Part shown: piece after piece, positions 25,249 through 33,671 of the stretch
How the letters are laid out: the number at the start of each line of letters is the position of its first letter
Position numbering within the stretch: the first letter of the stretch is position 1
From: UBA1426 sp052034085
GTDB lineage: Bacteria; Bacillota; Clostridia; Peptostreptococcales; Anaerovoracaceae
Length of the DNA: 45,711 bases
Direction of reading: 5' to 3'
Assembly: GCA_052034085.1 (NCBI GenBank)
Contig: JBPOJA010000022.1
Location: forward strand, 1 to 45,711
Program-made: the position numbers and the translations under genes
The notes under the pieces: generated by a model
Told to the model about the DNA's origin: nothing
The model's input: the letters and a program-made list of their open reading frames with translations, nothing else
Database searches by the model: none

Positions 25249-26100
25249 TTAACCATCTCTTTCTATAATTATCACTTCAAAAGCGTCCATTATCTGGGCC
25301 TTTAAATCCTGTTCCCCTCCAAAAGCGGGATATTCTTTGGGATAACCCAGGCATCTGCACATATAGCGAGTTCCTTTTTCGGCAAAACTATTTCTGTAAT
25401 GAACATGACCGCTGATTGCATACTTTATACTATCATTTTTGGTTAATTCATGCAGTCCCCTTGAGCCCAAAAATCCATTGAAATACTTAAAAATTTCATA
25501 CTGCCGGGAAGATTCCCCCACCAGGAAAGCCGGATGGTTCAGCATATGGGTCATCAGTATAATGTCATAGTCCCGATATTCATCAATCAGAGCCTGCAAT
25601 TCTGCATTCCACAACCTGTTTACTTCCTCGTCTTCCATGCCATGTCTGGCATAAAGTCCGTCTCTCCACCACCGGCCCATATATTCTTTTTCCCGGAGTT
25701 CTTCATGACTAAACATGCCTTCCCGGGCGAAAGTGTAGTCGTACCAGCCGCAACCGGCTACAAGAACTGTCTTGTCGGAGAGGCGAACGGCTTTATTATG
25801 AAGGAAACCCATGTCCCCTTTCGGTCCTGCCATATAGTTTAGTATGCCCTGAGCCGACATCGCCGGTTCATATTTGCTCCAAAGATCGTGGTTGCCTGAA
25901 CAAAAGTATAATTCAGCTGAAATCTGTTCTCTCAATCTTCTGATGAAAGCCAGAGTTCGCAGATAATACTCGGAAATATCTCCTGCAATCAGCAGATAAT
26001 CAGGATCTAATTCGTTTACACATTCAGAAAAAGCCTTGGTAAAGGCTATTTCATTTTCCTGCTCATCCACGTGTATGTCTGATATTACTGCTATTTTCAT
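25249..26100 (-). CDS. Calcineurin-like metallophosphoesterase
   Basis: A 283-residue soluble phosphoesterase with the full metal set: ISDIHVD (Asp8, His10), AGDISE (Asp41), SGNHDLW (Asn70, His71), a middle histidine in LMTHMLNHP, and the closing SGHVHYRN. The size and the long insertion between blocks resemble phage- and Firmicute-type phosphodiesterases of unknown substrate. The ribosome site GAGGTAAAGATTT precedes the ATG. It starts 23 bases after dppF, and its stop almost touches the start of the glucosaminidase gene, so it belongs to the same transcript. Confidence 0.9.
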   Translation of the reverse strand: MKIAVISDIHVDEQENEIAFTKAFSECVNELDPDYLLIAGDISEYYLRTLAFIRRLREQISAELYFCSGNHDLWSKYEPAMSAQGILNYMAGPKGDMGFLHNKAVRLSDKTVLVAGCGWYDYTFAREGMFSHEELREKEYMGRWWRDGLYARHGMEDEEVNRLWNAELQALIDEYRDYDIILMTHMLNHPAFLVGESSRQYEIFKYFNGFLGSRGLHELTKNDSIKYAISGHVHYRNSFAEKGTRYMCRCLGYPKEYPAFGGEQDLKAQIMDAFEVIIIERDG

Positions 26101-26123
26101 AAATCTTTACCTCTTTCAGGATG

Positions 26124-27113
26124 CTATTGAATATTTTCATCCAGATTTGGAAAATGGCATTTTACAAAATGTCCGGGTCTAAGTTCCCTGAACTCCGGTT
26201 TGACCTGCATGCAGATTTCTTTGCGTTTAGGGCATCTTGGTGCGAAAATGCAGAAATCCTCACCCCTTATAATATCTCCCCTGTCCTTTGCATCGCCTTT
26301 TGTTCTGTCAGCGCCCAGGTCAAGAAGTGATGACAAAAGCAGTCTTGTATATGGATGCATGTTCCTCCTGTAAACACCCTCACAATCACCGCTCTCCATG
26401 ATTTCGCCCATATACATGACTAAAATCCTGTCAGACATGTAATGGATAATATTCAGATCATGGGAAATAAACAGGGTCGCCAGCCGGAATTCTTTCTGCA
26501 AAGACCTCATAAGGTTGAGGATCTGGGCCTGAACCGACAGGTCCAAAGCTGATACCACTTCATCTGCAACAATAAAGGAAGGGTTGGTCAGCAAGGCCAG
26601 CATAATGCAGATTCTTTGCTTCTGTCCGCCGGAAAGTTCATGGGGATAGCGGCGGAGATACTCTTCCGACATGCCGACTTTTGATATCAGGGACATAATC
26701 TGTTGGTCCTGTTCCTTTTTATCCCTTGTTCCTATGCTGTTTAAAGCCTCTTTCAGGATGCTCTCTATGCGAAATTGCGGATTCAGGGCCGTGCTCGGAT
26801 CCTGAAACACCATCTGAATTTTGCTGCGTTTGCTTTTGAATTCAGATTTTTTCACGTTTGTTATATCCATGCCTTCAAAAATTACCCTGCCGGAATCCGC
26901 CTCAAGCAGTTTGGTGACAATGCGGCCCACCGTGGTTTTTCCACAGCCGGACTCGCCTATCAGTCCAACTGTTTCACCTTTTGCGATTTCAAAAGAAACA
27001 TTGTTGACAGCCACAAAAGTCTTCTTTTTTTCAAGAAGCTTGCCGGAAGGAACCGGATAGGTTTTAACCAGGTTTTCTACTTTTAAAACAATATCATCCA
27101 TTTGCTTTTCCAT
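26124..27113 (-). CDS. dppF: Dipeptide/oligopeptide ABC transporter ATPase (DppF/OppF-like)
   Basis: The second ATPase of a peptide-type ABC importer, 329 residues. Walker A is GESGCGKTT, the ABC signature is LSGGQKQR, Walker B is FIVADEV, and the switch histidine is in FISHDL. The C-terminus has the oligo/dipeptide transporter extension with cysteines (FAPRCPKRKEIC and FVKCHF). I start it at ATG 27113 (MEKQMDDIV). An ATG at 27101 that overlaps the upstream stop is also possible, and the open frame further upstream lies within dppD and is not used. It follows dppD with a short overlap. Confidence 0.93.
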   Translation of the reverse strand: MEKQMDDIVLKVENLVKTYPVPSGKLLEKKKTFVAVNNVSFEIAKGETVGLIGESGCGKTTVGRIVTKLLEADSGRVIFEGMDITNVKKSEFKSKRSKIQMVFQDPSTALNPQFRIESILKEALNSIGTRDKKEQDQQIMSLISKVGMSEEYLRRYPHELSGGQKQRICIMLALLTNPSFIVADEVVSALDLSVQAQILNLMRSLQKEFRLATLFISHDLNIIHYMSDRILVMYMGEIMESGDCEGVYRRNMHPYTRLLLSSLLDLGADRTKGDAKDRGDIIRGEDFCIFAPRCPKRKEICMQVKPEFRELRPGHFVKCHFPNLDENIQ

Positions 27114-28059
27114 ACAGTACGCACCTAACAGTTCGCCCGTTTTCCAAAGTATATTTTGGAATATCTCCTTTGCATTCTTCCATCCGGAAATCGCATCTGT
27201 CATAAAATACGCATCCTGTTTCAGGTCTTTTCATCAGTGAGGGCACGGTACCTTTTATAACACTCAGGGGCTTGTCCTTGACCTCTTCTTTTGGTATGGC
27301 TCCAATAAGAGCCTTTGTATAAGGATGCATTGGATTGGTGATAATATCCTGGGCTTTCCCGACTTCCACGGCCCAGCCGCTGTACATTACACATATGTGG
27401 GAGCAGGTCTGGCTGATAACCGTAATATCATGTGAAATTATGATTATGGACATATGCCTTTCCGCCTGTATGTTTTTTATAAGTGTCAGTATTTTATTCT
27501 GGGTGGTCACATCCAGGGCTGTAGTGGGTTCATCTGCAATCAGAAGTTTTGGCCCTGCGGAAATGGCAATGGCTATCATCACTCTCTGCCTCTGGCCGCC
27601 CGAAAGCTGGTGAGGGTACTTGTAGTAGGTTTCTTCAGGATTTACGAAGCCCACATTTTTCAGAGCCTCTATTACCTTTTCCTTAAGTTCCGGATTTTTA
27701 AGGCTATAGTGTATCTGGTATGATTCGGCTATCTGACGACCCACCTTCATCAGAGGATTAAGGGAAGACATGGAGTCCTGAAATATCATGGACATCTCAG
27801 AGCCTCTCAGATTTTGATATTCTTTTTCGCCATAGGCGGCAAGATCTGTTCCGTCAAAAATTATTTTACCCGATACTATCTTTATGTTGTCCCGCAATAG
27901 TCCCATGATGCTCATGGCAGTCATGCTTTTGCCGCAGCCCGATTCACCAACCAGACCCAGGGTCTCGTCCTTTTCCACTGAAAAAGAGATATCCTCCAGT
28001 ACCGGATACCAGACATCATTTATTTCGACGCTGACATTTAAATCTTCCAATCTCAGCAT
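27094..28059 (-). CDS. dppD: Dipeptide/oligopeptide ABC transporter ATPase (DppD/OppD-like)
   Basis: First ATPase subunit, 321 residues. Walker A is GESGCGKSM, the signature is LSGGQRQR, Walker B is LLIADEP, and the switch is IISHDI. The C-terminal tail carries four cysteines (CVFYDRC, EEC and RCVL), the pattern that in DppD relatives can hold an iron-sulfur cluster. The ATG has AGAGGAAATGAT upstream, overlapping the end of dppC. It works with DppF in powering import through DppB/DppC. Confidence 0.94.
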   Translation of the reverse strand: MLRLEDLNVSVEINDVWYPVLEDISFSVEKDETLGLVGESGCGKSMTAMSIMGLLRDNIKIVSGKIIFDGTDLAAYGEKEYQNLRGSEMSMIFQDSMSSLNPLMKVGRQIAESYQIHYSLKNPELKEKVIEALKNVGFVNPEETYYKYPHQLSGGQRQRVMIAIAISAGPKLLIADEPTTALDVTTQNKILTLIKNIQAERHMSIIIISHDITVISQTCSHICVMYSGWAVEVGKAQDIITNPMHPYTKALIGAIPKEEVKDKPLSVIKGTVPSLMKRPETGCVFYDRCDFRMEECKGDIPKYTLENGRTVRCVLYGKANG

Positions 28060-28060
28060 A

Positions 28061-28885
28061 TCATTTCCTCTTTACAGTTCTTACATTCAGCACTTCCGAA
28101 AGCCCGTCTCCCAGAAGGTTAAAGCCCAAAACCAGCATGGTTATCATACTTCCGGGCAGCAGAACACCCCAGGGAGATGTCTTTAACGCCGCCTGGCCTT
28201 CAGACAGCATCTGACCCCAGCTTGGATCAGGCGGCTGTATCCCGAGGCCCAGATAAGACAGGGCAGCCTCCGTGAGCACCGCTTCGGAAAAAGCCAGAGA
28301 TGCAGTTATAATAACAGTGGACATCACGTTTGGCAGTATATGCTTAACCATAACCCTCAAAGATCTCAGACCCACAAGCTGGGTCCACTGGATGTATTCC
28401 CGCTCTTTGACCTTAAGGACGCTGGCCCTAGTCATTCTTATAAACTGCGGAATCAGAATCATGGTTATGGCAAAAGTTGTAGCGGCAAAGTTACGGCCAA
28501 GAATTGCTGCCACCATCATGGCAAAAAGCAGGCTCGGAATGGATTTGAAAGCATCAGTCATTCTCATGATTACATTTCCGACCCAGCCCTGAAAATATCC
28601 TGCCAAAAGTGCCAGGAAAACTCCAATCACCATGGAACAGCTGACTGTAATTAAGCCAATGAGAAATGCGGTCTGCCCTGCTACCATGGTTCGGGAAAGA
28701 ATATCCCTTCCAAGCTTATCCGTTCCTCCCCAGTGGTCTGCAGAAGGAGGCTGCAGCGTGGCCTTCGCATCAATGGCGGTAGGCGGATGGGGCGTCCAGA
28801 AAATGCTTATCAACGTAATGGCCACCAGAAGCAATACCAATATTAAACCCACAAGGAGATTTTTATTTCTGAAAGCCTTCTTCAT
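28061..28885 (-). CDS. dppC: Dipeptide/oligopeptide ABC transporter permease (DppC/OppC-like)
   Basis: A 274-residue permease with six membrane segments, an N-terminal OppC-N-type segment (LLVGLILVLLLVAITLISIF), the GGTDKLGRDILSR motif after the first span, and the EAA loop EAVLTEAALSYLGLGIQPPD that docks to the ATPases. The ribosome site GGAG lies in the last codons of dppB, so the two are translationally coupled, and dppD follows after one base. Confidence 0.95.
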   Translation of the reverse strand: MKKAFRNKNLLVGLILVLLLVAITLISIFWTPHPPTAIDAKATLQPPSADHWGGTDKLGRDILSRTMVAGQTAFLIGLITVSCSMVIGVFLALLAGYFQGWVGNVIMRMTDAFKSIPSLLFAMMVAAILGRNFAATTFAITMILIPQFIRMTRASVLKVKEREYIQWTQLVGLRSLRVMVKHILPNVMSTVIITASLAFSEAVLTEAALSYLGLGIQPPDPSWGQMLSEGQAALKTSPWGVLLPGSMITMLVLGFNLLGDGLSEVLNVRTVKRK

Positions 28886-28887
28886 GT

Positions 28888-29823
28888 TTACTCCTTAAGC
28901 CTTATTCTCGGATCTATAACCATATAGAGAATGTCCAAAAGCAGATAAGCCAAAATAACGACAATGGATATGTAGACGCAGATACCCTGTGTCAACGGCA
29001 AATCTGACGTTTTTATGGCAGCTATCAGCAGGGAGCCAATTCCCGGTATGGAGAATACGGTTTCAACTATAATACTGCCCGTGACTATGCTCACAAATAT
29101 CATGCCAAGAATCGTAACGATCGGTATCATGGCATTTCGCAGAACATGTTTGTAAAGTATGTCCTTGTCTTTAACCCCCTTATTTTTTGCGGTCAGCACA
29201 TAATCGCTGTTTAATTCCTCGATTATGGAATTTCTCACATACCTGACCGTAATTGAAATACCGGAAAAACTGACAGCAATGGCGGGCAGCAGCATGCCCC
29301 GCATAAAGGGAATGAAGCCCTTGTCTATAGTCACGAAGGCTGTCACCGGTATCAGCCTCAGTTTAATACTGACAACAATAATCAGGATCATGGCGAAGAA
29401 AAACACCGGAATGGAAATGCCTATCTGAGTCAGGGCATTGTATACAATACTCATTTTGGAATTGTTGTGTTTAGCCACAAAGATTCCTATGGGGACGCCA
29501 AAAATAACAACAAATGCAAAGGAAATAATGGCAAGGCCAACCGTATTGGGCAGCCTTGCCATTATAAGTTCATTTATTGGCAAACCATAGCGGATGGAAG
29601 TTCCCATATCAAGCCTGGCCAGATTGAAAAGCCAGCCGAAGTATCTCTGGTAAAGGGGTTTATCCAGGCCGAACTCTTCTCTGAGCGCTTTCTCCAGGGC
29701 TTCATCCGGCTCCACCCCTATCTTGGATAATATGGGATCGCCGGGGATAAACTGAAATACTACAAATATTATTATGCTTACAAGCAAAAATGTCAGTATT
29801 GAGTATAATATTCGTTTCCCCAT
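28888..29823 (-). CDS. dppB: Dipeptide/oligopeptide ABC transporter permease (DppB/OppB-like)
   Basis: A 311-residue permease with six membrane segments. It has the family N-terminus ILYSILTFLLVSIIIFVVFQ, a GDP motif (FIPGDPILSK), and the loop region VIVETVFSIPGIGSLLI near residue 255 typical of DppB/OppB. The ATG at 29823 follows GGGAGGAATTG; a TTG one codon earlier is too close to the ribosome site. It starts 46 bases after the substrate-binding protein gene. Confidence 0.95.
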   Translation of the reverse strand: MGKRILYSILTFLLVSIIIFVVFQFIPGDPILSKIGVEPDEALEKALREEFGLDKPLYQRYFGWLFNLARLDMGTSIRYGLPINELIMARLPNTVGLAIISFAFVVIFGVPIGIFVAKHNNSKMSIVYNALTQIGISIPVFFFAMILIIVVSIKLRLIPVTAFVTIDKGFIPFMRGMLLPAIAVSFSGISITVRYVRNSIIEELNSDYVLTAKNKGVKDKDILYKHVLRNAMIPIVTILGMIFVSIVTGSIIVETVFSIPGIGSLLIAAIKTSDLPLTQGICVYISIVVILAYLLLDILYMVIDPRIRLKE

Positions 29824-29869
29824 CAATTCCTCCCGGTTTCCAAACTAAAGATGTCATTTCATGTTTCAA

Positions 29870-31411
29870 TTAATATTCAAAGTTTCTCAGGTCGATAAAG
29901 TACATCGGGTAATGGACATAGCCTTTAAGGTTCTTGTCGATTGCTACATACTCAATCGGGTCCATGATAAAGACCGATGCAGCCTCCTCAGTCAGAATCC
30001 TCTGGGCCTCCTTGTAAATCGCCACCCTTGCATTGGTATCCGGTTCCCTTGCTCCATCATGAATCAATTCATCATATCTTGCGTTGTTGAAGTTGATGAA
30101 ATTCCTTGAATATGCGGATGAGAAGCGTTTCAATATGCTGTCCGGATCCATTTTTCCTGTCAATCCTATAATGGTAGCCTCATGATTTCTTCCTGCATAA
30201 ACCTCCTCAAGCCAGGTGCTCCAGTCAATGACTTCTATTTTCATCGTTATGCCGGCTTTCTTGAACTGCTGCTCGATAACCTGGGCTGTGTTAACATGGA
30301 AGGGATATTCGGCAGGTACTCTCACAGTGAATTTCAGGTCAGGATACCCCGCATCGGCAAGTAAAGCCTTTGCTTTTTCGATATCAGGTGAATAGTAATC
30401 TTTGAGGTCTTCATACCAGAAAGGCATTACGGGAGAGAAGTTGGAATCAACTTCCGGTGCTCCCGGAGCGACCACGGATATGATTTCCTGCTTATCAATG
30501 GCATAGTTCAATGCCTGTCTTACCCTTTTATCCTTGAAAGGCTCAAATTCGTTGTTCAGGCCCATCAACTGCACTGTGTTCATGGGGTTCTGCTCAATGA
30601 CGAAACGCTCCTCGGGAATCTGGGGAACCATATCGTAGGTTATCTGCATATACTGGATTTCTCCGTTGGACAGAGCCAGCACACCTGCATTGAGGTCAGC
30701 AAAGATTTTGAATTCCACGTCCTTCATCTTGGGCAGGCCTTCTTCATAGTAATCATCAAATTTAGTGAGGTTAATACCTACACCCGGAGTATATTTAACA
30801 ACCTTGTAGGGTCCTGCTCCGATGGGGTTGGTTGCCTGGTCAGGACCGCTTCCCTCGGGAATGATGCCAAAATACATTACTGACAGCAGGGTCGCATTAC
30901 TTTCAAACAGATTAAACTTCACTGTATAATCGTCGATTATCTCCACTGATTCAATAACATCGGAAAACACACTTCTCAGTGCGCTTTGATCTTCCGGAAT
31001 CTTGCCGCAAACTCTGTCATAGGTGTATTTTACATCGGCAGCCGTGAAATCGCTGCCATCATGGAAGGTCACACCCTTCCTTAGATGAAATGTAATTTCA
31101 CTGGAATCATCGTTATACTCCCAGCTTTCTGCCAGAGCCGGTACCATTTCGCCCGCAGGTGATGGCATTATCAGACCGATAAACACATTGAACATTACTT
31201 CTTCAGTTCCGGAGGCCTGAGCTATATGGGGATCAAGGGAGTCGAAGTCCTGAGGTATGCCTACAACTATGCTTGTAGGTTTTTCAACATCGACATCGAC
31301 ATCAACATCGCCATCGTCGCCGCCGGAGTCTCCTCCGTTGCCGCATGCAAACAGAGTCAGTGACAGCACCAACAATACACTTAAAAATACCAGAAATTTT
31401 TTACGTTTCAT
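29870..31411 (-). CDS. Peptide-type ABC transporter substrate-binding lipoprotein (SBP family 5)
   Basis: Extracellular receptor of the Dpp-like importer, 513 residues. A lipobox LFAC (Cys23) follows the signal peptide. An acidic spacer made of Gly/Asp and repeated Val-Asp pairs (about residues 25-45) then leads into the SBP_bac_5 fold, recognised by ITFHLRKGVTFHDGSDFTA and YAIDKQEI. The ribosome site AAGGAGGATTCAA is strong. It is the first gene of the long minus-strand run. Family 5 receptors bind di- and oligopeptides but also nickel, heme or other small molecules, so peptide specificity is the default assumption. Confidence 0.94.
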   Translation of the reverse strand: MKRKKFLVFLSVLLVLSLTLFACGNGGDSGGDDGDVDVDVDVEKPTSIVVGIPQDFDSLDPHIAQASGTEEVMFNVFIGLIMPSPAGEMVPALAESWEYNDDSSEITFHLRKGVTFHDGSDFTAADVKYTYDRVCGKIPEDQSALRSVFSDVIESVEIIDDYTVKFNLFESNATLLSVMYFGIIPEGSGPDQATNPIGAGPYKVVKYTPGVGINLTKFDDYYEEGLPKMKDVEFKIFADLNAGVLALSNGEIQYMQITYDMVPQIPEERFVIEQNPMNTVQLMGLNNEFEPFKDKRVRQALNYAIDKQEIISVVAPGAPEVDSNFSPVMPFWYEDLKDYYSPDIEKAKALLADAGYPDLKFTVRVPAEYPFHVNTAQVIEQQFKKAGITMKIEVIDWSTWLEEVYAGRNHEATIIGLTGKMDPDSILKRFSSAYSRNFINFNNARYDELIHDGAREPDTNARVAIYKEAQRILTEEAASVFIMDPIEYVAIDKNLKGYVHYPMYFIDLRNFEY

Positions 31412-31485
31412 TTGAATCCTCCTTAAAAGCGAGTCTCCCCTAAAGTGAGCTCATACAGAGTTTACGGTCGTCCTGACCATATTTA

Positions 31486-31513
31486 ATTATAACACAGCTA
31501 ATGCTCCCTGCAA
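31486..31513 (-). promoter_or_regulatory. Probable promoter of the Dpp-thiamine gene run
   Basis: On the minus strand TTGCAG (31513-31508) and TATAAT (31491-31486) are 16 bases apart, about 75 bases upstream of the receptor start. The -10 is perfect and the -35 is weak. Confidence 0.5.
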
Positions 31514-31610
31514 CGAGCTAACCGCATTTATTTTAATATTTAGTATGGAAGAGAGTGAAAATAGTTGAGAGCCCCGCCATTCCAAAATGTATTAAATGAC
31601 ACAATTAAGG

Positions 31611-31616
31611 TATAAT
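31611..31616 (+). promoter_or_regulatory. -10 element of the VanZ-like gene
   Basis: A perfect TATAAT ends 12 bases before a first possible ATG (31628) and 30 before the next (31646). Transcription would begin around 31623, which makes the later ATG, with its own GAGAGG, the more likely start. No clear -35 hexamer is seen. Confidence 0.45.
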
Positions 31617-31645
31617 GGGAAAGGATTATGTATGAGAGGTTTAAA

Positions 31646-32182
31646 ATGCTGAGATTCTTTGATTACAGCTTTCATATTATGATAGATTTTGCAGCACTTG
31701 CACTCCTGTATTTTGGAGTATTTTTCCTATTCTGGCGAAAAAGAGAAAAAAGTATGCTGCTGTTGAATACAATCATGTTCATTTACATAAGTCTGGTGAT
31801 TTATGTGACTCTGATGCCGGTTATCTGCTATCTGCCTTACATCTTCGACCACCCTTATGTCCCGATGAGCATGGTGCCTTTTGAGGATTACCTCATGGGG
31901 AGAGTAGATGCGGAAAGGCAGATAATTTTAAATGTGCTCATGATGGTGCCTCTTGGCTTTCTGCTGCCCATGTATAAAAAGCGAAATCCCTTATTCAATG
32001 CTCTGCTGGTGATTTTTGCGGCATTTTCCTTCAGCCTCTTCATAGAGCTTTTCCAGCCGCTGATTAATGCCAGCAGATCTGCCGACATAACCGATGTTAT
32101 TACTAACACTACGGGCGGCTTCCTGGGCTTCATACTCTATTCTGTATTAAGTGCCGCAAAAAGTCTTGTAATCCGCAAATGA
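31646..32182 (+). CDS. VanZ-like membrane protein
   Basis: A 178-residue membrane protein with about five spans and the VanZ-family pattern: ILNVLMMVPLGFLLP, then a Glu in FIELFQPLI, and the Asp/Asn-rich SADITDVITNTTGG before the last span. VanZ relatives lower susceptibility to teicoplanin or lipoglycopeptides in some bacteria; most are uncharacterised. The ATG at 31646 is chosen for its GAGAGG and the upstream -10. The 3' end overlaps the convergent selO gene by 36 bases. Confidence 0.88.
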   Translation: MLRFFDYSFHIMIDFAALALLYFGVFFLFWRKREKSMLLLNTIMFIYISLVIYVTLMPVICYLPYIFDHPYVPMSMVPFEDYLMGRVDAERQIILNVLMMVPLGFLLPMYKKRNPLFNALLVIFAAFSFSLFIELFQPLINASRSADITDVITNTTGGFLGFILYSVLSAAKSLVIRK

Positions 32183-33574
32183 CGGAGGCGGTGTCTGATC
32201 CAAAGCCAGCTGCTCTTCACTGTATGCATAGGGATTTTTAAGCAATTCCATAAGCTTATTGAAGGGGGCGTAATCGTCATCTTCCACAGCTTTGGCAAGA
32301 GCCTCTTCAACAAGATGGTTTCTGGGAATTATTGCCGGATTATGTTTTCTCATGGTTTCATACTTTGTTTCATCGGAAATCCCATTGGTTGCCTGTCTGT
32401 GACGCATCAAATTATGCCAGTTCCAGGGCAGTGGGATTTTTTCCTCATCCAGTCTGTTAAGAGTCAGGTCAACAAAAGTATTTGTAAAATCCGCCTTATT
32501 ATGATACATCAAATCCAGCACATTCTGGGCAAAGCCATAGTCATGAAAGCCCGGATCGGGAATTCCCACTTTTCCGGCGAAAGCTTTCAATTCCGCATCA
32601 TGGAAAAAGGTGGTGGTTTCACTCTTTATGCCGTCAATAATATTCTGTGCCTCCACAGGATTTTTATGAAGCAAAGGAGACAAAGTGTTTGCAAATATGC
32701 CCAGGTTTTCCTGTGCTCTCGAGGTTTGCCATACATATCTGTATCTACCATTAACGTCAATAGAACTGAACACCTTTGAGTGGTCATATACGTCCATGAA
32801 AGCACATGGCCCAAAATCAATAGTTTCACCGCTGATGGCCATGTTGTCGGAATTCATAACACCATGAATAAAACCCACCATCTTCCACAGGCTGATCAGG
32901 TAAGCCTGCCTTGCGGAAACTGCTCTCAACAGTTCTTTATATGGATTTTCCGCCTGCGCAGCGTGGGGTAAAAGGCGCTTTATGGTATAATCGGCCAATG
33001 CCTTCAAATCATTTATATTTCCCAAATATGCCGCAAATTCAAAAGTTCCTACTCTGAGGTGGCTTTTGGCTACTCTCGTAAGAACAGCACCGGGAAGTGG
33101 TTTTTCTCTTATGACTTCTTCGCCAGTTGCCACAACTGCAAGACTTCTTGTTGTTGGTATTCCCAGATTATGCAGGGCTTCACTTATTATGTACTCTCTC
33201 AACATGGGGCCCAAAGCTGCCCGCCCGTCTCCCCCTCTTGAGTATGGCGTTCTGCCGGAACCCTTAAGCTGGATGTCGAAAAATTTGCCTTCCGGGGTTT
33301 CTATTTCTCCCAGCAAGACTGCCCTGCCGTCTCCCAATAATGTGAAATGCCCAAACTGGTGGCCCGCATAAGCCAGTGCTATAGACTCAGAACCAGGGAA
33401 AAGCCTGTTGCCTGCTAAAGTTTCCACCCCTTCAGGGCTTTTCAGCCAGTCGATGTCCAGGCCCAGCTCAAAAGCCAAATTTTCATTCAGAACTTTGAGC
33501 TCCGGCTTTTTTACCGGTTCAGGCTTTATACGGGAATAAAAAACTTCCGGCAACTCCAGATAGCTGTTTTTCAT
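32147..33574 (-). CDS. selO: SelO/YdiU-family protein adenylyltransferase (pseudokinase)
   Basis: A 475-residue SelO protein. Family members have a kinase-like fold that transfers AMP rather than phosphate to hydroxyl side chains. Clear signatures are AYAGHQFGHFTLLGDGRA, DIQLKGSGRTPYSRGGDGRA, the PTTRSLAVVATGE block and VMNSDNMAISGETIDFGPCA, which holds the catalytic Asp/Asn pair. The C-terminus ends YKTFCGT with cysteine where eukaryotic SelO carries selenocysteine nearby. The ATG at 33574 has GGGAGGTGG upstream; earlier in-frame codons would add an unlikely basic leader. It is transcribed alone and likely serves redox stress control. Confidence 0.95.
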   Translation of the reverse strand: MKNSYLELPEVFYSRIKPEPVKKPELKVLNENLAFELGLDIDWLKSPEGVETLAGNRLFPGSESIALAYAGHQFGHFTLLGDGRAVLLGEIETPEGKFFDIQLKGSGRTPYSRGGDGRAALGPMLREYIISEALHNLGIPTTRSLAVVATGEEVIREKPLPGAVLTRVAKSHLRVGTFEFAAYLGNINDLKALADYTIKRLLPHAAQAENPYKELLRAVSARQAYLISLWKMVGFIHGVMNSDNMAISGETIDFGPCAFMDVYDHSKVFSSIDVNGRYRYVWQTSRAQENLGIFANTLSPLLHKNPVEAQNIIDGIKSETTTFFHDAELKAFAGKVGIPDPGFHDYGFAQNVLDLMYHNKADFTNTFVDLTLNRLDEEKIPLPWNWHNLMRHRQATNGISDETKYETMRKHNPAIIPRNHLVEEALAKAVEDDDYAPFNKLMELLKNPYAYSEEQLALDQTPPPSFADYKTFCGT

Positions 33575-33671
33575 GTCTTTTCTTTCCACCTCCCGACAAA
33601 ATTTCAATTTAAGAATATCATATGCACTTCAAAGATGGTAGAATTACGAGGTAAAGAAAAGGAGACATCCC

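Noticed and set aside
26124..27203. Longer dppF frame starting at 27203
   Set aside because: The extra 30 residues lie within dppD, have no ribosome site and are absent from the family fold.
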